Shown here: positions 37,065-46,302 of the stretch, one piece after another | Numbering within the stretch: position 1 is the first letter of the stretch | How the letters are laid out: every line of letters begins with the position of its first letter | NCBI RefSeq assembly: GCF_032922745.1 | Contig: NZ_CP136693.1 | Span: 1,178,001-1,242,000, forward strand | Reading direction: 5' to 3' | Source of the DNA: Marinobacter salarius | GTDB taxonomy: Bacteria; Pseudomonadota; Gammaproteobacteria; Pseudomonadales; Oleiphilaceae | DNA: 64,000 nt | The notes under the pieces: generated by a model | Seen by the model: only the letters and a program-made list of their open reading frames with translations | Told to the model about the DNA's origin: nothing | Databases searched by the model: none | Position numbers and translations under genes: made by a program

Positions 37065-37174
37065 GGAGGGTTTGGGGGTTCTCTTCCAAAACACGCTCAA
37101 GCACATCCATGTGGCGCTTGGGCTCCGCCATCCATGGCTCCGCACAGTTTTGGAAGAGAACCCCCAAACCCTCC
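37065..37174. repeat. Long perfect inverted repeat (28-bp arms, 54-bp centre)
   Basis: The left arm at 37065-37092 and right arm at 37147-37174 are exact reverse complements over 28 bases (left arm begins GGAGGGTTTGGGGGTTCTCT). The centre carries two copies of CATCCATG and GC-rich short dyads. It sits in the gap between the helicase gene start and the DUF2237 gene, ending just before the latter's ribosome site. It could fold into a long hairpin. It looks like a repeated intergenic palindromic element rather than a terminator, since no T tract follows. Confidence 0.75.
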
Positions 37175-37197
37175 CTCTGAATTAGGAGAATGATGTT

Positions 37198-37578
37198 ATG
37201 GCTACAACTGCAGAACCGGTGAACGTGCTGGGTGAGAAGTTGGAAATTTGTGGTTCGGATCCGGAAACCGGGTTTTATCGGGATGGGTGCTGTAACACTG
37301 GGCCCGATGATTTGGGCGCCCATGTCGTTTGTGCAGTCGTCACAGATGATTTTCTGGAATATTCAAGTGCTCAGGGTAACGATCTGAGTACACCAAGACC
37401 TGAATTTGGTTTCCCCGGTTTGAAAGAAGGGGATTCCTGGTGCCTGTGTGCATCCCGCTGGCAGGAGGCGTTTGAGGCCGATAGTGCGCCGCGTGTGAAG
37501 TTGCGTGCGACGCATCGTTCAGCGTTGAAGTATTCAAAGCTGGAAGATCTTAAACGTCACTCCGTGGATTTGAGCTGA
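37198..37578 (+). CDS. DUF2237 family protein
   Basis: A 126-residue protein matching DUF2237, with the conserved segments NVLGEKLEICG, GFYRDGCC, GPDDLGAHVVCAVVTDDFL and SRPGxDLSTPRPEFGFPGLK-type sequence, ending WCLCASRWQEA. Several conserved cysteines and acidic residues may bind a metal, but the function is unknown. AGGAG lies about ten bases upstream of the ATG. It is followed after a few bases by the TmcA gene, with which it is probably co-transcribed. Confidence 0.88.
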   Translation: MATTAEPVNVLGEKLEICGSDPETGFYRDGCCNTGPDDLGAHVVCAVVTDDFLEYSSAQGNDLSTPRPEFGFPGLKEGDSWCLCASRWQEAFEADSAPRVKLRATHRSALKYSKLEDLKRHSVDLS

Positions 37579-37582
37579 GTGG

Positions 37583-39724
37583 ATGGCGGATCAAATCGGG
37601 CCTGATCTGGCCGGGTGGCAGGAGCTGCAAGCCGGGTTGCGGGCTGTCGGACATCGTCGGTTGGTGGTTCTGGAAGGTGAGCGCGCAGCCTCTCTTACGT
37701 GGCTGCGTGAACTTCTTCCAGTATTGTCGATAGCGCCAGGCGTCTGGACCGGGCCGGTTGAGGATCAGCCGGAATCCTCGCTGACCTCGATCAAACCGGT
37801 CGAGGGACGTCGCTGGCTGGGACAGGAACTGGCTTGCGTGGTCTGGGATGGCTGGCGGGGGAATCCACCGGACGGTTTTGCGGCGTTGTCTGGAACCCTC
37901 GCGGCCGGTGGTCTGTTTTTCTGGCTGATGCCGAAGCTTGAAGAATGGGGCGATTTCGACGATCCGGATTACCGGCGCACCGGATTGGACGGAGCCGGTC
38001 AGCATTCGTTTGCGGCTCGTCTGGCCGGAGTTGTGGCCGGTGATCCCGATAGTATTCGTATCACCCCGTCTGTTGACCCTCAGCCGCCATTGCCAACGGT
38101 TGAACCACCCCGCGATGCCTTCCGGGTAGGCGCCACCGATGACCAGCGTGCGCTTGTGGAAGAGGTTGTTCGAACGGGGCTGGGGCGGCGTCGGCGACCG
38201 CTGGTGGTGACGGCGGACCGGGGGCGGGGTAAGTCTGCGGCTCTGGGCCTGTCGGCGGTTCGTCTTCTGAATGAAGGGCGGCGGCGCGTGGTTGTGACGG
38301 CGCCCGGGCCGGATGCGGTGAAAACATTGTTTCACCACGCCCGCCTGGCCAGCGGGCAGGCCTCTGATCCTGACATGGGCACGGGCGATGTTGCGGTGGG
38401 CGATCAGGGGCGGCTGGAGTTCTGGCCCCTGGACCGGCTGCTTGCTGAAAAGCCGGAGGCGGAAGTGATCATGGTGGATGAAGCCGCCGCCGTACCGGCA
38501 GACCTGCTCAAGCGGATACTGCTGGGTTGGCCCAGGGTGATTTACGCTTCCACGGTGCACGGTTATGAAGGTTCCGGTAGAGGCTTTGCCATCCGTTTTC
38601 GCTCGGTGCTGGATGCCGAAACGCCTCACTGGCGCAACACATCGCTTACGGCGCCCATACGATGGTCTGCCTCTGACCCCCTGGAGCCGTTGACGCGTCG
38701 GATGTTTTTGCTGGATGCCCCGGCACCACCCGTCAGTGATGACGAAGTGAATATCGCCGTTGAACGCTGGAACCCGGGTACCGCAGAAGACAGTGAATTG
38801 GAGGAGGCCTTCGGTTTGCTGGTGGATGCCCACTACCGAACCTCACCCGGTGACTTGCGCCAGTGGATGGACGATCCGGCCGCGGTGAGTTGGCGCCTGA
38901 CCCGGGGTGGTGTTCTGGTCGGCGTGCTATGGGCGACGGTGGAAGGGGGGCTGGACAGCGAGCTTGCAGAGCAGGTCATGTTGGGCAAGCGCCGCTTGCG
39001 GGGGCATCTCTTGCCCCAGTCCCTGGCGACCCACAGTGGATTTGCCGAAGCAGCCTGCCAGAGTCTGTTGCGCATCGTGCGGATTGCCGTGAGTGCCGAG
39101 GTTCGCGGTGAGGGGCTGGGGCAGACACTGGTGGCGGCTGCAAATGATTATGCGTGCAAGCAGGGGCTGGACGGTATCGGTACCAGTTTCGGCGGTAACG
39201 CCGGGTTGTTGTTGTTCTGGCAGCGGTGCGGGTTGGAGCCGGTTCGGCTCGGGCTGAAGCGCGAAGCCAGCAGCGGCGAGTATCCCCTGCAGTTGCTTGC
39301 CGGGGTGTCTGCGCAAGGTAAGGCGCTGACAGACCATTTGCGTGGCAGGTTGACGGAGCACTGGCTCACCCTCGTGCCGCGCAACTGGATAGACGCAGAG
39401 CCGGAGTTGATTCTGCGGATAACCTGCGGCCTTCCCGCTGACAGACCGCTCAATGAGGATGATTTCAGGGACCTGCACAGTTTTGCCCATGGCTATCGGG
39501 GCTTCGATCTGGCCTTGCCGGTACTGAGACGGCTGTCATTGCAGGCAGGCGTCGTCAACGGGATGGCCGGCGAACGTTTGCGCTCCCTCTGGGCCAGGGC
39601 GGTGCTACAGGGTTGGTCGTGGCCCGAGTTGCAGGCGAACGGTGAATGCGTGGGCCGGGAGGCAGGCGAAGCGGAATTGCGCTCTCTGGTGGGCGATATT
39701 TTGCAGAACCGGCCGGACTTGTGA
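37583..39724 (+). CDS. tmcA: tRNA(Met) cytidine acetyltransferase
   Basis: A 713-residue enzyme of the TmcA type. It has an N-terminal DUF1726-like region, an RNA-helicase-like ATPase module with Walker A (TADRGRGKSAALG, near 206) and Walker B (VMVDEAAAVPADL, near 298), then a GNAT acetyltransferase domain (VSAEVRGEGLGQTLV, near 512), and a C-terminal tRNA-binding part. It acetylates cytidine 34, the wobble base of elongator tRNA(Met), using acetyl-CoA and ATP. The start lies four bases after the DUF2237 stop. Confidence 0.93.
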   Translation: MADQIGPDLAGWQELQAGLRAVGHRRLVVLEGERAASLTWLRELLPVLSIAPGVWTGPVEDQPESSLTSIKPVEGRRWLGQELACVVWDGWRGNPPDGFAALSGTLAAGGLFFWLMPKLEEWGDFDDPDYRRTGLDGAGQHSFAARLAGVVAGDPDSIRITPSVDPQPPLPTVEPPRDAFRVGATDDQRALVEEVVRTGLGRRRRPLVVTADRGRGKSAALGLSAVRLLNEGRRRVVVTAPGPDAVKTLFHHARLASGQASDPDMGTGDVAVGDQGRLEFWPLDRLLAEKPEAEVIMVDEAAAVPADLLKRILLGWPRVIYASTVHGYEGSGRGFAIRFRSVLDAETPHWRNTSLTAPIRWSASDPLEPLTRRMFLLDAPAPPVSDDEVNIAVERWNPGTAEDSELEEAFGLLVDAHYRTSPGDLRQWMDDPAAVSWRLTRGGVLVGVLWATVEGGLDSELAEQVMLGKRRLRGHLLPQSLATHSGFAEAACQSLLRIVRIAVSAEVRGEGLGQTLVAAANDYACKQGLDGIGTSFGGNAGLLLFWQRCGLEPVRLGLKREASSGEYPLQLLAGVSAQGKALTDHLRGRLTEHWLTLVPRNWIDAEPELILRITCGLPADRPLNEDDFRDLHSFAHGYRGFDLALPVLRRLSLQAGVVNGMAGERLRSLWARAVLQGWSWPELQANGECVGREAGEAELRSLVGDILQNRPDL

Positions 39725-39797
39725 ACCGCTCGCTTTCATTGCCGCCGACGACTGACCAGAATATCCGCAAAAATAAATCAACAGAGACTGAATCACC

Positions 39798-40493
39798 ATG
39801 GCCCAGGGAACCGGCACCATCCTCGTGAGATTTCTGGCCGTCCTGGTCGCAAGCGCGCTGATGACAGCGTGTGCGACGAGCACAGATCCATCCAACCTTG
39901 AGCAGCGCCGTGCGTCGGTGGCGGATACGCCGTTGATGGCGGCGGTCAGCAACGGAAACCTTGAACAAACCAAGTCGCTTGCAGCCTCTGGCATGTCCTT
40001 GAACACACTGACCGAGGCCGGCACACCGCTCTCGGCGGCGGTCAGGGCGGGCGAGGACCGAATTGTCTGGTTCCTGCTCAGCGAAGGTGCAGCGCCGGAC
40101 CTGGCCACGGCAAGTGGTGTCACGCCACTGATGATCGCCTCAGGGGATGGCCATCGGCGGATCGTGCAACTGTTGTTGTCGGCCGGCGCCAGCGTAAATG
40201 CATCGGACGGCGAGGGTACAACGCCGGTGATCCGCGCCGCCCGTAACGGTCATCTTTCCGTGGTGAAAGTACTGTTGGCCGCCGGGGCGAACGTCAATGT
40301 GAATCAGGGTGGCCACTCGCTGCTGATGCACATTGTCGAAGGCGGGGATTTACTGACCGCCGAGATGCTGCTGGCGGCGGGTGCAGACGTCAACTATCGC
40401 GGTAGCGATGGGCGAACGGCTCTGGATCTGGCGCGTGCCAGCAACAACCGGGATATCGAGATGTTGCTGATCCAGGCCGGCGCCGAGCTATGA
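39798..40493 (+). CDS. Ankyrin-repeat lipoprotein
   Basis: A 231-residue protein with a lipoprotein signal (lipobox LMTAC, cysteine near 26) and five or six ankyrin repeats (ADTPLMAAVSNGNLEQ, TPLSAAVRAGEDRIV, TPLMIASGDGHRRIV, TPVIRAARNGHLSVV, RTALDLARASNNRDI). The cysteine should be lipidated and the protein anchored to the envelope facing the periplasm. Ankyrin repeats bind proteins; the partner is unknown. A five-pair GC hairpin (40496-40510) lies just after the stop, before the convergent enoyl-CoA hydratase-family gene. Confidence 0.85.
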   Translation: MAQGTGTILVRFLAVLVASALMTACATSTDPSNLEQRRASVADTPLMAAVSNGNLEQTKSLAASGMSLNTLTEAGTPLSAAVRAGEDRIVWFLLSEGAAPDLATASGVTPLMIASGDGHRRIVQLLLSAGASVNASDGEGTTPVIRAARNGHLSVVKVLLAAGANVNVNQGGHSLLMHIVEGGDLLTAEMLLAAGADVNYRGSDGRTALDLARASNNRDIEMLLIQAGAEL

Positions 40494-40511
40494 TGCGGGC
40501 TTGCGGCCCGT

Positions 40512-41615
40512 TCAGCTCAGTGCCATGGGGTCGTTGCTGTCGTCCAGTTCCGGCTCGAAGTGTTCTTCAACCACTGTGTCGGGCACGTCGCTGACGCTCG
40601 GGAATGACCAGGTGGGCTTGTGATCCTTGTCGATCAGCCTGGCTCTGATACCCTCCCGCAAATCTGGCCGCTGGGTGCAGCGGGCGGCCATGGTGTATTC
40701 CATCCGGAAGACGTCCTTCAGTGACATTTGCTGTGCCTTCTTTAGCTGGGTCCAGACCAGCCAGGCGGTAACCGGGCAGCCGCCGCGCAGGTTTTTCACA
40801 CAGCCTTGCCACCAGTCGCAGTCGATCTCCGCCGCCAGGAGATTTTCAACAATGGCCGGGAGTTCATCGCCTGCGCTGAGCCTGGCGATGTCCTGCTCAT
40901 GGCGCGCCAGTTCACTGGCTGGCAGTGCCCGGTAGTCCGGATGCTCAAGTTGCTTGACGAGCCGGAACAGGCGGTTGTCATCAGCCGCTGATTCACCGGT
41001 CCAGCGCTCCTCCTTCAACCGCTCGATCAATGATTCCACCTGATCTGGCAGGATGGCCATATCGGCCAGGCCAACCCTCAACGCGTCAGAGACGTTCAGC
41101 CGCGCTCCGGTCAGCCCCATGAACAGACCGATGCGGCCTGGCAGCCGATTGAGGAACCAGCTTGCACCAACATCGGGAAACAGGCCTATGGTGATCTCGG
41201 GCATGGCCAATGTGACATCGGGCGTTACCAGGCGGTAGCGGCAGGCGGAGAAAATGCCAAGCCCACCGCCCATCACCACGCCGTGGCCAATGGCGATCAC
41301 CGGCTTGGGGAAGCAGTGAATGGTATAGTCCAGGCGATACTCACTGGCAAAGAACTCGGCCGGTGCGTCCGGATCTTCGTCGCCGGACAGGGCGCCATAA
41401 AGTTCGCGGATATTACCGCCCGCGCAGAACGCACGTTCACCAGCGCCGCGGAAAATAACCAGGCTGATGTGGTCAGCGTCGGCCCACTGATCCAGTACGG
41501 CCTGGGTTTCGTGGATCATCGACGCGGACAGGGCGTTCAGAGTGGCCGGTGAATCCAGGGTGATCAGGCCGATGTTGCCTTCCCTGCACGCGATTTCCTG
41601 AACCTGAATGGGCAT
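40512..41615 (-). CDS. 3-hydroxyisobutyryl-CoA hydrolase family protein
   Basis: A 367-residue crotonase-superfamily protein, the length of HIBYL-CoA hydrolases rather than of simple enoyl-CoA hydratases. It has the oxyanion-hole sequences FCAGGNIRELYGAL and VMGGGLGIFSACRYRLV, and MPEITIGLFPDVGASWFLNR. It should release 3-hydroxyisobutyrate from its CoA thioester in valine degradation. The gene stands alone, not with other valine pathway genes. An enoyl-CoA isomerase-type activity cannot be excluded. Confidence 0.85.
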   Translation of the reverse strand: MPIQVQEIACREGNIGLITLDSPATLNALSASMIHETQAVLDQWADADHISLVIFRGAGERAFCAGGNIRELYGALSGDEDPDAPAEFFASEYRLDYTIHCFPKPVIAIGHGVVMGGGLGIFSACRYRLVTPDVTLAMPEITIGLFPDVGASWFLNRLPGRIGLFMGLTGARLNVSDALRVGLADMAILPDQVESLIERLKEERWTGESAADDNRLFRLVKQLEHPDYRALPASELARHEQDIARLSAGDELPAIVENLLAAEIDCDWWQGCVKNLRGGCPVTAWLVWTQLKKAQQMSLKDVFRMEYTMAARCTQRPDLREGIRARLIDKDHKPTWSFPSVSDVPDTVVEEHFEPELDDSNDPMALS

Positions 41616-41660
41616 GTCGACTTCTCCGCATCGAATGGGGTGATTATTGATCCATCACAT

Positions 41661-41688
41661 TTGAGCTTTTTTTTTGCTGTGCTATAAG
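41661..41688 (+). promoter_or_regulatory. Candidate sigma-70 promoter for the cytochrome c gene
   Basis: TTGAGC (41661-41666) and TATAAG (41683-41688) are separated by 16 bases, a plausible -35/-10 pair in the right orientation. They lie about 65 bases before the cytochrome c start codon. The spacer includes a T tract. This is a pattern match only. Confidence 0.4.
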
Positions 41689-41751
41689 TTCGGTCAGAGT
41701 TCGCACCGGCAGGATCCTGTCGGGCTATAAAACGATGAGAGGGTAAAACCA

Positions 41752-42090
41752 ATGAGACTGAAATACCACACCCTGGCCGCCGTGTTCGTGTTGGGGGCTG
41801 CCGCTCCCGCCGTTACCATCGCCGCTGGTGATGCTGAGGCCGGTAAAGCCAAGGCCGCCGTGTGCGCAGCCTGCCATGGCAAGAATGGCATCGCGGCCAT
41901 TCCGGGTTACCCCAACCTGGCAGGACAGAACGAACAATACCTCGTGTCTTCGCTCAAGGCGTACAAGAACAAGCAGCGCAACGGTGGCCAGGCCGCCATC
42001 ATGCAGGGCCAGGCGGCGGGCCTCAGCGATGAGGACATTGCCAACCTGGCCGCTTATTACGCCAGCCTTCCGGCGGATGGTGGGGAATAA
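41752..42090 (+). CDS. Periplasmic mono-haem cytochrome c (c4/c553-like)
   Basis: A 112-residue exported protein with a signal peptide ending near AAGDAEAG (about residue 24) and one haem attachment motif CAACH (in VCAACHGKNG), with the sixth ligand methionine probably in AAIMQGQAAGL. The sequence PNLAGQNEQYLVSSLKAYK is typical of class I c4/c553-type cytochromes. It should carry electrons in the periplasm to a terminal oxidase or other acceptor. A candidate promoter lies about 65 bp upstream. Confidence 0.9.
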   Translation: MRLKYHTLAAVFVLGAAAPAVTIAAGDAEAGKAKAAVCAACHGKNGIAAIPGYPNLAGQNEQYLVSSLKAYKNKQRNGGQAAIMQGQAAGLSDEDIANLAAYYASLPADGGE

Positions 42091-42102
42091 TCCCCATCAC
42101 CG

Positions 42103-43497
42103 TCAGGACGTGGCAGGCGTTGCTTCGCTGATAATCCGGTAACTGGGTTCGTAAGCGCCGGAACCGGGTAACTTCATCCGGTCCTGGGCAACGAACTCTT
42201 TCAACATCGCTTCCAGGGGTGCCAGTAGCTCCGGATCGCCGGAAATTTCAAATGGCCCCTTGGCTTGCACGTGGCGTATGCCGCTTTCCTTGACGTTGCC
42301 GGCGACGATGCCACTGAACGCCTTGCGCAGATTCGCGGCAATCAGGTGAACCGGCTGGTCACGGTGTAGCGCCAGCGCCCGCATGCTTTTATGGGTGGGC
42401 TCGAACGGCATCTGGAATACCGGGTCGATCTTCAGCATCCAGTTGAAATAGTAGGCGTCCTGCATGGCCCGGCGGAAGGTTTCCACGTCCTTCATGCCCT
42501 GTTTCATGGTGCGGGCAACTTTGTCCGGGTCGTCGATGATGATTTCGTACTTGCTGGCGGCTTCATCGCCCAGCGCGTTGCGAATGAACTGGTCGATCAT
42601 CTCGAAGTATTCCGCGTTTTCCTGCTGGCCGGTAAAGACCACCGGGAAGGGCAGGTCGGCGTTGTCCGGGTGGAGCAGGATGCCGAGCAGATAGAGGATT
42701 TCCTCTGCGGTACCCACACCACCGGGGAACACAATCACGCCGTGGCCTGTCCGAACGAAGGCTTCGAGGCGTTTCTCGATATCCGGCATGATCACCAGCT
42801 CGTTGACGATCGGGTTTGGCGCTTCGGCACCGATGATGCCTGGTTCCGTCAGGCCAATGTAACGGCCGTTCTTCACCCGCTGTTTGGCATGGCCAATGGT
42901 GGCGCCTTTCATCGGGCCTTTCATGGCGCCGGGGCCGCAACCGGTGCAAATGCTCAATCCTCGCAAACCAAGCTGGTGGCCCACTTCCTTGCTGTACTGA
43001 TATTCGCGCTCGTTGATGGAGTGGCCACCCCAGCACACCACCAGGTCCGGATGACGCCCTGCCTGTAGTACACGGGCGTTACGGAGGATGTGAAAGATCA
43101 GGTTGGTGATGCCTTCCGGGTCGTCCCGGCGAAGACCGACCGCGGACTGGGGGATTGAGTAGGAATAGATAATATCCCGCAATACCGAAAACAGGTGTTC
43201 GCGGATCGCGCGCAGCATTTGCCCGTCCACGAAGGCGTGGGCGGGTGCATTGACCAGCTCCAGTTTCAGACCCCGTGGCTGTGGCACCAGGCGAACGTCA
43301 AAATCCGCATGGGCTTCCATCAGGGTTTTACAGTCGTCGGTTTCAACACCGGTATTGAGCACGGCCAGGGCGCATTGCCGGAAAAGCCGATACAGCCCCC
43401 CTTCGCTTCGGTCCTTGAGCCGGTTGACTTCAAAGTTGGAGAGGATTTCCAGGCTGCCTTCTGGAGATACCAGGGCATTGATGGTGGATTCGGTCAT
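42103..43497 (-). CDS. ppnN: Nucleotide 5'-monophosphate nucleosidase PpnN
   Basis: A 464-residue protein of the PpnN (YgdH) family, full length, with N-terminal DUF4478 and C-terminal DUF3412-like regions around a LOG-type core. Core motifs are CTGCGPGAMKGPMKGA and HGVIVFPGGVGTAEEILYLLG. It splits nucleoside monophosphates into base and ribose 5-phosphate in nucleotide salvage, and the E. coli enzyme is controlled by (p)ppGpp. It is convergent with the cytochrome c gene and divergent from thiI. Confidence 0.93.
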   Translation of the reverse strand: MTESTINALVSPEGSLEILSNFEVNRLKDRSEGGLYRLFRQCALAVLNTGVETDDCKTLMEAHADFDVRLVPQPRGLKLELVNAPAHAFVDGQMLRAIREHLFSVLRDIIYSYSIPQSAVGLRRDDPEGITNLIFHILRNARVLQAGRHPDLVVCWGGHSINEREYQYSKEVGHQLGLRGLSICTGCGPGAMKGPMKGATIGHAKQRVKNGRYIGLTEPGIIGAEAPNPIVNELVIMPDIEKRLEAFVRTGHGVIVFPGGVGTAEEILYLLGILLHPDNADLPFPVVFTGQQENAEYFEMIDQFIRNALGDEAASKYEIIIDDPDKVARTMKQGMKDVETFRRAMQDAYYFNWMLKIDPVFQMPFEPTHKSMRALALHRDQPVHLIAANLRKAFSGIVAGNVKESGIRHVQAKGPFEISGDPELLAPLEAMLKEFVAQDRMKLPGSGAYEPSYRIISEATPATS

Positions 43498-43659
43498 GAA
43501 CGCAAAAGCTCCTGAATGTTCTGCGGGCCCCTGGCGTCAGGGCGATGCCTTTTTATATGAGTATAGCGAGTATCGGGAATGCCTGATTTTGAGGCAAACG
43601 GCGAAACCGTTACACTAAGCGCTTTACTGTAATTACGCTACCCGACAGACGTCCGATTT

Positions 43660-45114
43660 ATGAAACTCCTTATACGCCCCGCCGCTGAAGTGGCCATCAA
43701 GAGTAAACCCGTTCGCCGCCAACAGATGCGGCACCTGCGACAGAATATTCGCAAACTGCTGGCACGCCTGGACAGCGATATTCACGTTGAGGGCTCCTGG
43801 GACAGGGTTGATGTGGCCATCCCCGACGGGCGCGGTCTGGCGGGCCCGGTGATTGATGAATTGTGTCGTATTCCGGGTATTTCGACCATCCAGGAGATCG
43901 GTGTATTTCCCTGGGTAAGTATGGACGACGTGGCGGAGCAGGCAGTGGCAGCGTATGCGGACCGTATCCGTGGCAAAACATTTGCGGTTCGGGTTCGCCG
44001 CCATGGTAATCACGGGTTCCGCTCGATTGATTTGGAGCGTTTTGTCGGGGCCGCCCTTTTTGAAGTCTCCGAGCCCTACGGCGTAAACCTTCGCAATCCG
44101 GATATTGAAGTGCGTATTGAGGTCCATGAGGATCATTATCACATTGCACACCGCAAACACCGTGGTGCTGGCGGCTACCCATTGGGTGCAGTGGAAACGG
44201 TGATGACATTGGTTTCCGGTGGTTATGACTCCTCGGTGGCGGCCTACCTGATGATGCGTCGGGGGCTTCGCTCCCATTTCCTGTTTTTCAGCCTGGGCGG
44301 CCCCGCCCATGAAATTGGCGTGCGCCAGGTGGTGCATTACCTGTGGGATCGTTACGGCGCCTCCCACGGCGCCAAGTTCATTTCCGTGCCCTTCGAAGGG
44401 GTGGTTGCTGAAATTATGCGTTCAGTCAACCAGCGCCACTGGGGGGTGGTGCTCAAGCGCCAGATGCTGAAAGCTGCCTCTGACATTGCGGCCGCCAATA
44501 ACGCCGCTGGCCTGGTGACCGGTGATGCCGTGGCACAGGTGTCCAGCCAGACCCTGTCAAACCTCAACGTGGTGGACCGGGCCAGTAACGAGGTGGTACT
44601 GCGGCCGCTGATTTCCATGGACAAGGAAACCATCATCAACATCGCCCGGGACATCGGTACCGAACCGTTTGCTCGTACCATGCCGGAATACTGTGGTGTG
44701 ATTTCCCGTAAGCCGGCCACACGCGCCAAGCTGCATCGGGTGGAGGAAGATGAGGCCGCTATGGACGCCAGGGTGTTGGAACAGGCCATCGCCAGCCGTC
44801 AGGACACACCGGTCAACCGCCTTCTGGAAACCACCCGGACGCCAGAAGAGGTTGAGCTTGTGCATACACCGGCTGTGAACGATGTGATTATTGACGTACG
44901 TCACCCGTCTGAAGGGGAGCAGTCACCCCTGCAGCTCACCAGCAATCAGGTGGTGGAGATACCGTTCTACGAACTGAATGAGCGAATCCAGTTGATGCCG
45001 GACGACAAGCAGTACCTGCTGTACTGTGATCGCGGCACCATGAGCCGCATGCATGCCTGCAATCTGAAGGCCGAGGGCCACACCAACATCAAGGTGTATG
45101 CCCCGGCCCGTTGA
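43660..45114 (+). CDS. thiI: tRNA 4-thiouridine synthase with rhodanese domain
   Basis: A 484-residue ThiI: N-terminal ferredoxin-like and THUMP domains (about residues 1-165), a PP-loop ATPase (VSGGYDSSVAAYLM, near 190), the catalytic cysteine in PEYCGVISRKPATR, and a C-terminal rhodanese domain with the persulfide cysteine in LLYCDRGTMS (near 455). It adds sulfur to uridine 8 of tRNA, and in many bacteria the rhodanese domain also serves thiazole synthesis for thiamine. The presence of the rhodanese domain matches the E. coli form. It converges with the deacetylase gene with three bases between. Confidence 0.95.
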   Translation: MKLLIRPAAEVAIKSKPVRRQQMRHLRQNIRKLLARLDSDIHVEGSWDRVDVAIPDGRGLAGPVIDELCRIPGISTIQEIGVFPWVSMDDVAEQAVAAYADRIRGKTFAVRVRRHGNHGFRSIDLERFVGAALFEVSEPYGVNLRNPDIEVRIEVHEDHYHIAHRKHRGAGGYPLGAVETVMTLVSGGYDSSVAAYLMMRRGLRSHFLFFSLGGPAHEIGVRQVVHYLWDRYGASHGAKFISVPFEGVVAEIMRSVNQRHWGVVLKRQMLKAASDIAAANNAAGLVTGDAVAQVSSQTLSNLNVVDRASNEVVLRPLISMDKETIINIARDIGTEPFARTMPEYCGVISRKPATRAKLHRVEEDEAAMDARVLEQAIASRQDTPVNRLLETTRTPEEVELVHTPAVNDVIIDVRHPSEGEQSPLQLTSNQVVEIPFYELNERIQLMPDDKQYLLYCDRGTMSRMHACNLKAEGHTNIKVYAPAR

Positions 45115-45117
45115 TAG

Positions 45118-46131
45118 CTACCCTTCCAGCCCCTTGAAGAATTGCTGCACGTTGGTGCTCAGGGCTTCCAGATCATAGCCGCCTTCCTGCACCACCAGTG
45201 TGGGCAGGCCGGTGCGACGGATATCGGAACCGAGGCGACAGAAGCCTTCCGAAGAAACCGATACTTTGGCCTGGGGGTCGTTGTGGTAGATGTCGAACCC
45301 CAGGGTAAGAATCAGAACGTCTGGCTGGAACAGTCGAATGGCCGCCAGTGCTTCGTCCAGTTTGGCGAAGAAATCTTCCTCCGAAGCGCCATGGGGCATC
45401 GGTAGGTTAATGTTGTAGCCAAATCCTTCCCCTTCCCCACGTTCATCTTCATAGCCACTGACGACCGGGTAGAAATTGGTGGGATCACCATGAATCGAAA
45501 CATAGAGAACATCGCTGCGGTCGTAGAAGATTTCCTGGATGCCCTGGCCGTGGTGCATGTCGGTGTCCAGTATGGCAATCCTGGGATAACGGGGTTTCAA
45601 GTGTTCTGCAGCAATAGCGGCATTGTTGAGGTAACAGAAGCCGCCGGCGGAATCCTTTCGGGCGTGGTGGCCCGGCGGTCGACAAACCGCGTAGGCGTGG
45701 CGCTCGCCGGCAACCAGGGCGTCAGCAGCGCCGAGCGCTGTCTGGGCTGACCAGTAGGCGGCGTCCCAGGTGTTTGCCCCGATGGGGCAACTGCCATCGG
45801 CCTGGTAGCGGGCAGCTTCGGCAAGGATGCCCTTGAGGGCATTCGGTGACCGAACGAAGATGTTGGAAATCACTTCGTCACCCCAGTCTTCCATCTTTGA
45901 CCAGCGCCGGTGTGCGGATTCCAGGAAGCGCAGATAGCCCAGGTCATGGACCTTGGAGATCGCTCCGGCACCCTGGTCTGCCGGCTGCAACACCGGAATG
46001 CCCATGGCCTTCAGCCCTTCCAGCATTTGTGCGGTGCGATCAGGAACTTCCTGGGGCTGTCGCATCTGGCCGCGGGTGAAGTAAGTTTTCGGAAGATGCT
46101 GATCCTGAGAGGGATGAAAAAACGCCTTCAT
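45118..46131 (-). CDS. Histone deacetylase / acetylpolyamine amidohydrolase family protein
   Basis: A 337-residue zinc-dependent amidohydrolase. The family residues are in RPPGHHARKDSAGGFCYLNN, IAILDTDMHHGQGIQEIFY and LTLGFDIYHNDPQ. In bacteria this superfamily includes acetylpolyamine amidohydrolases and AcuC-type enzymes. ATG 46131 is chosen because AGGAGG lies right before it. It is divergent from gabD, which hints at a link to polyamine or GABA breakdown, although only by position. Confidence 0.88.
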   Translation of the reverse strand: MKAFFHPSQDQHLPKTYFTRGQMRQPQEVPDRTAQMLEGLKAMGIPVLQPADQGAGAISKVHDLGYLRFLESAHRRWSKMEDWGDEVISNIFVRSPNALKGILAEAARYQADGSCPIGANTWDAAYWSAQTALGAADALVAGERHAYAVCRPPGHHARKDSAGGFCYLNNAAIAAEHLKPRYPRIAILDTDMHHGQGIQEIFYDRSDVLYVSIHGDPTNFYPVVSGYEDERGEGEGFGYNINLPMPHGASEEDFFAKLDEALAAIRLFQPDVLILTLGFDIYHNDPQAKVSVSSEGFCRLGSDIRRTGLPTLVVQEGGYDLEALSTNVQQFFKGLEG

Positions 46132-46302
46132 GTTCCTGCCTCCTGATAATGACATGGTTCGAGTATAGGCCCCCGCCGGCGCTGGTCAAAACACCATAGT
46201 CTGACTTTACAGTGGCGGTTTCTGCATCCACTATGAGAGACATATCACACTGACGCAAACCCCAATTTATACATTCCGAGAACATTCTGAAAAGGAGCCG
46301 AT

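Noticed and set aside
37550..38833. A 427-residue minus-strand open frame across tmcA
   Set aside because: It is antisense to an intact TmcA, and its arginine/proline/histidine-rich composition is typical of a shadow frame.
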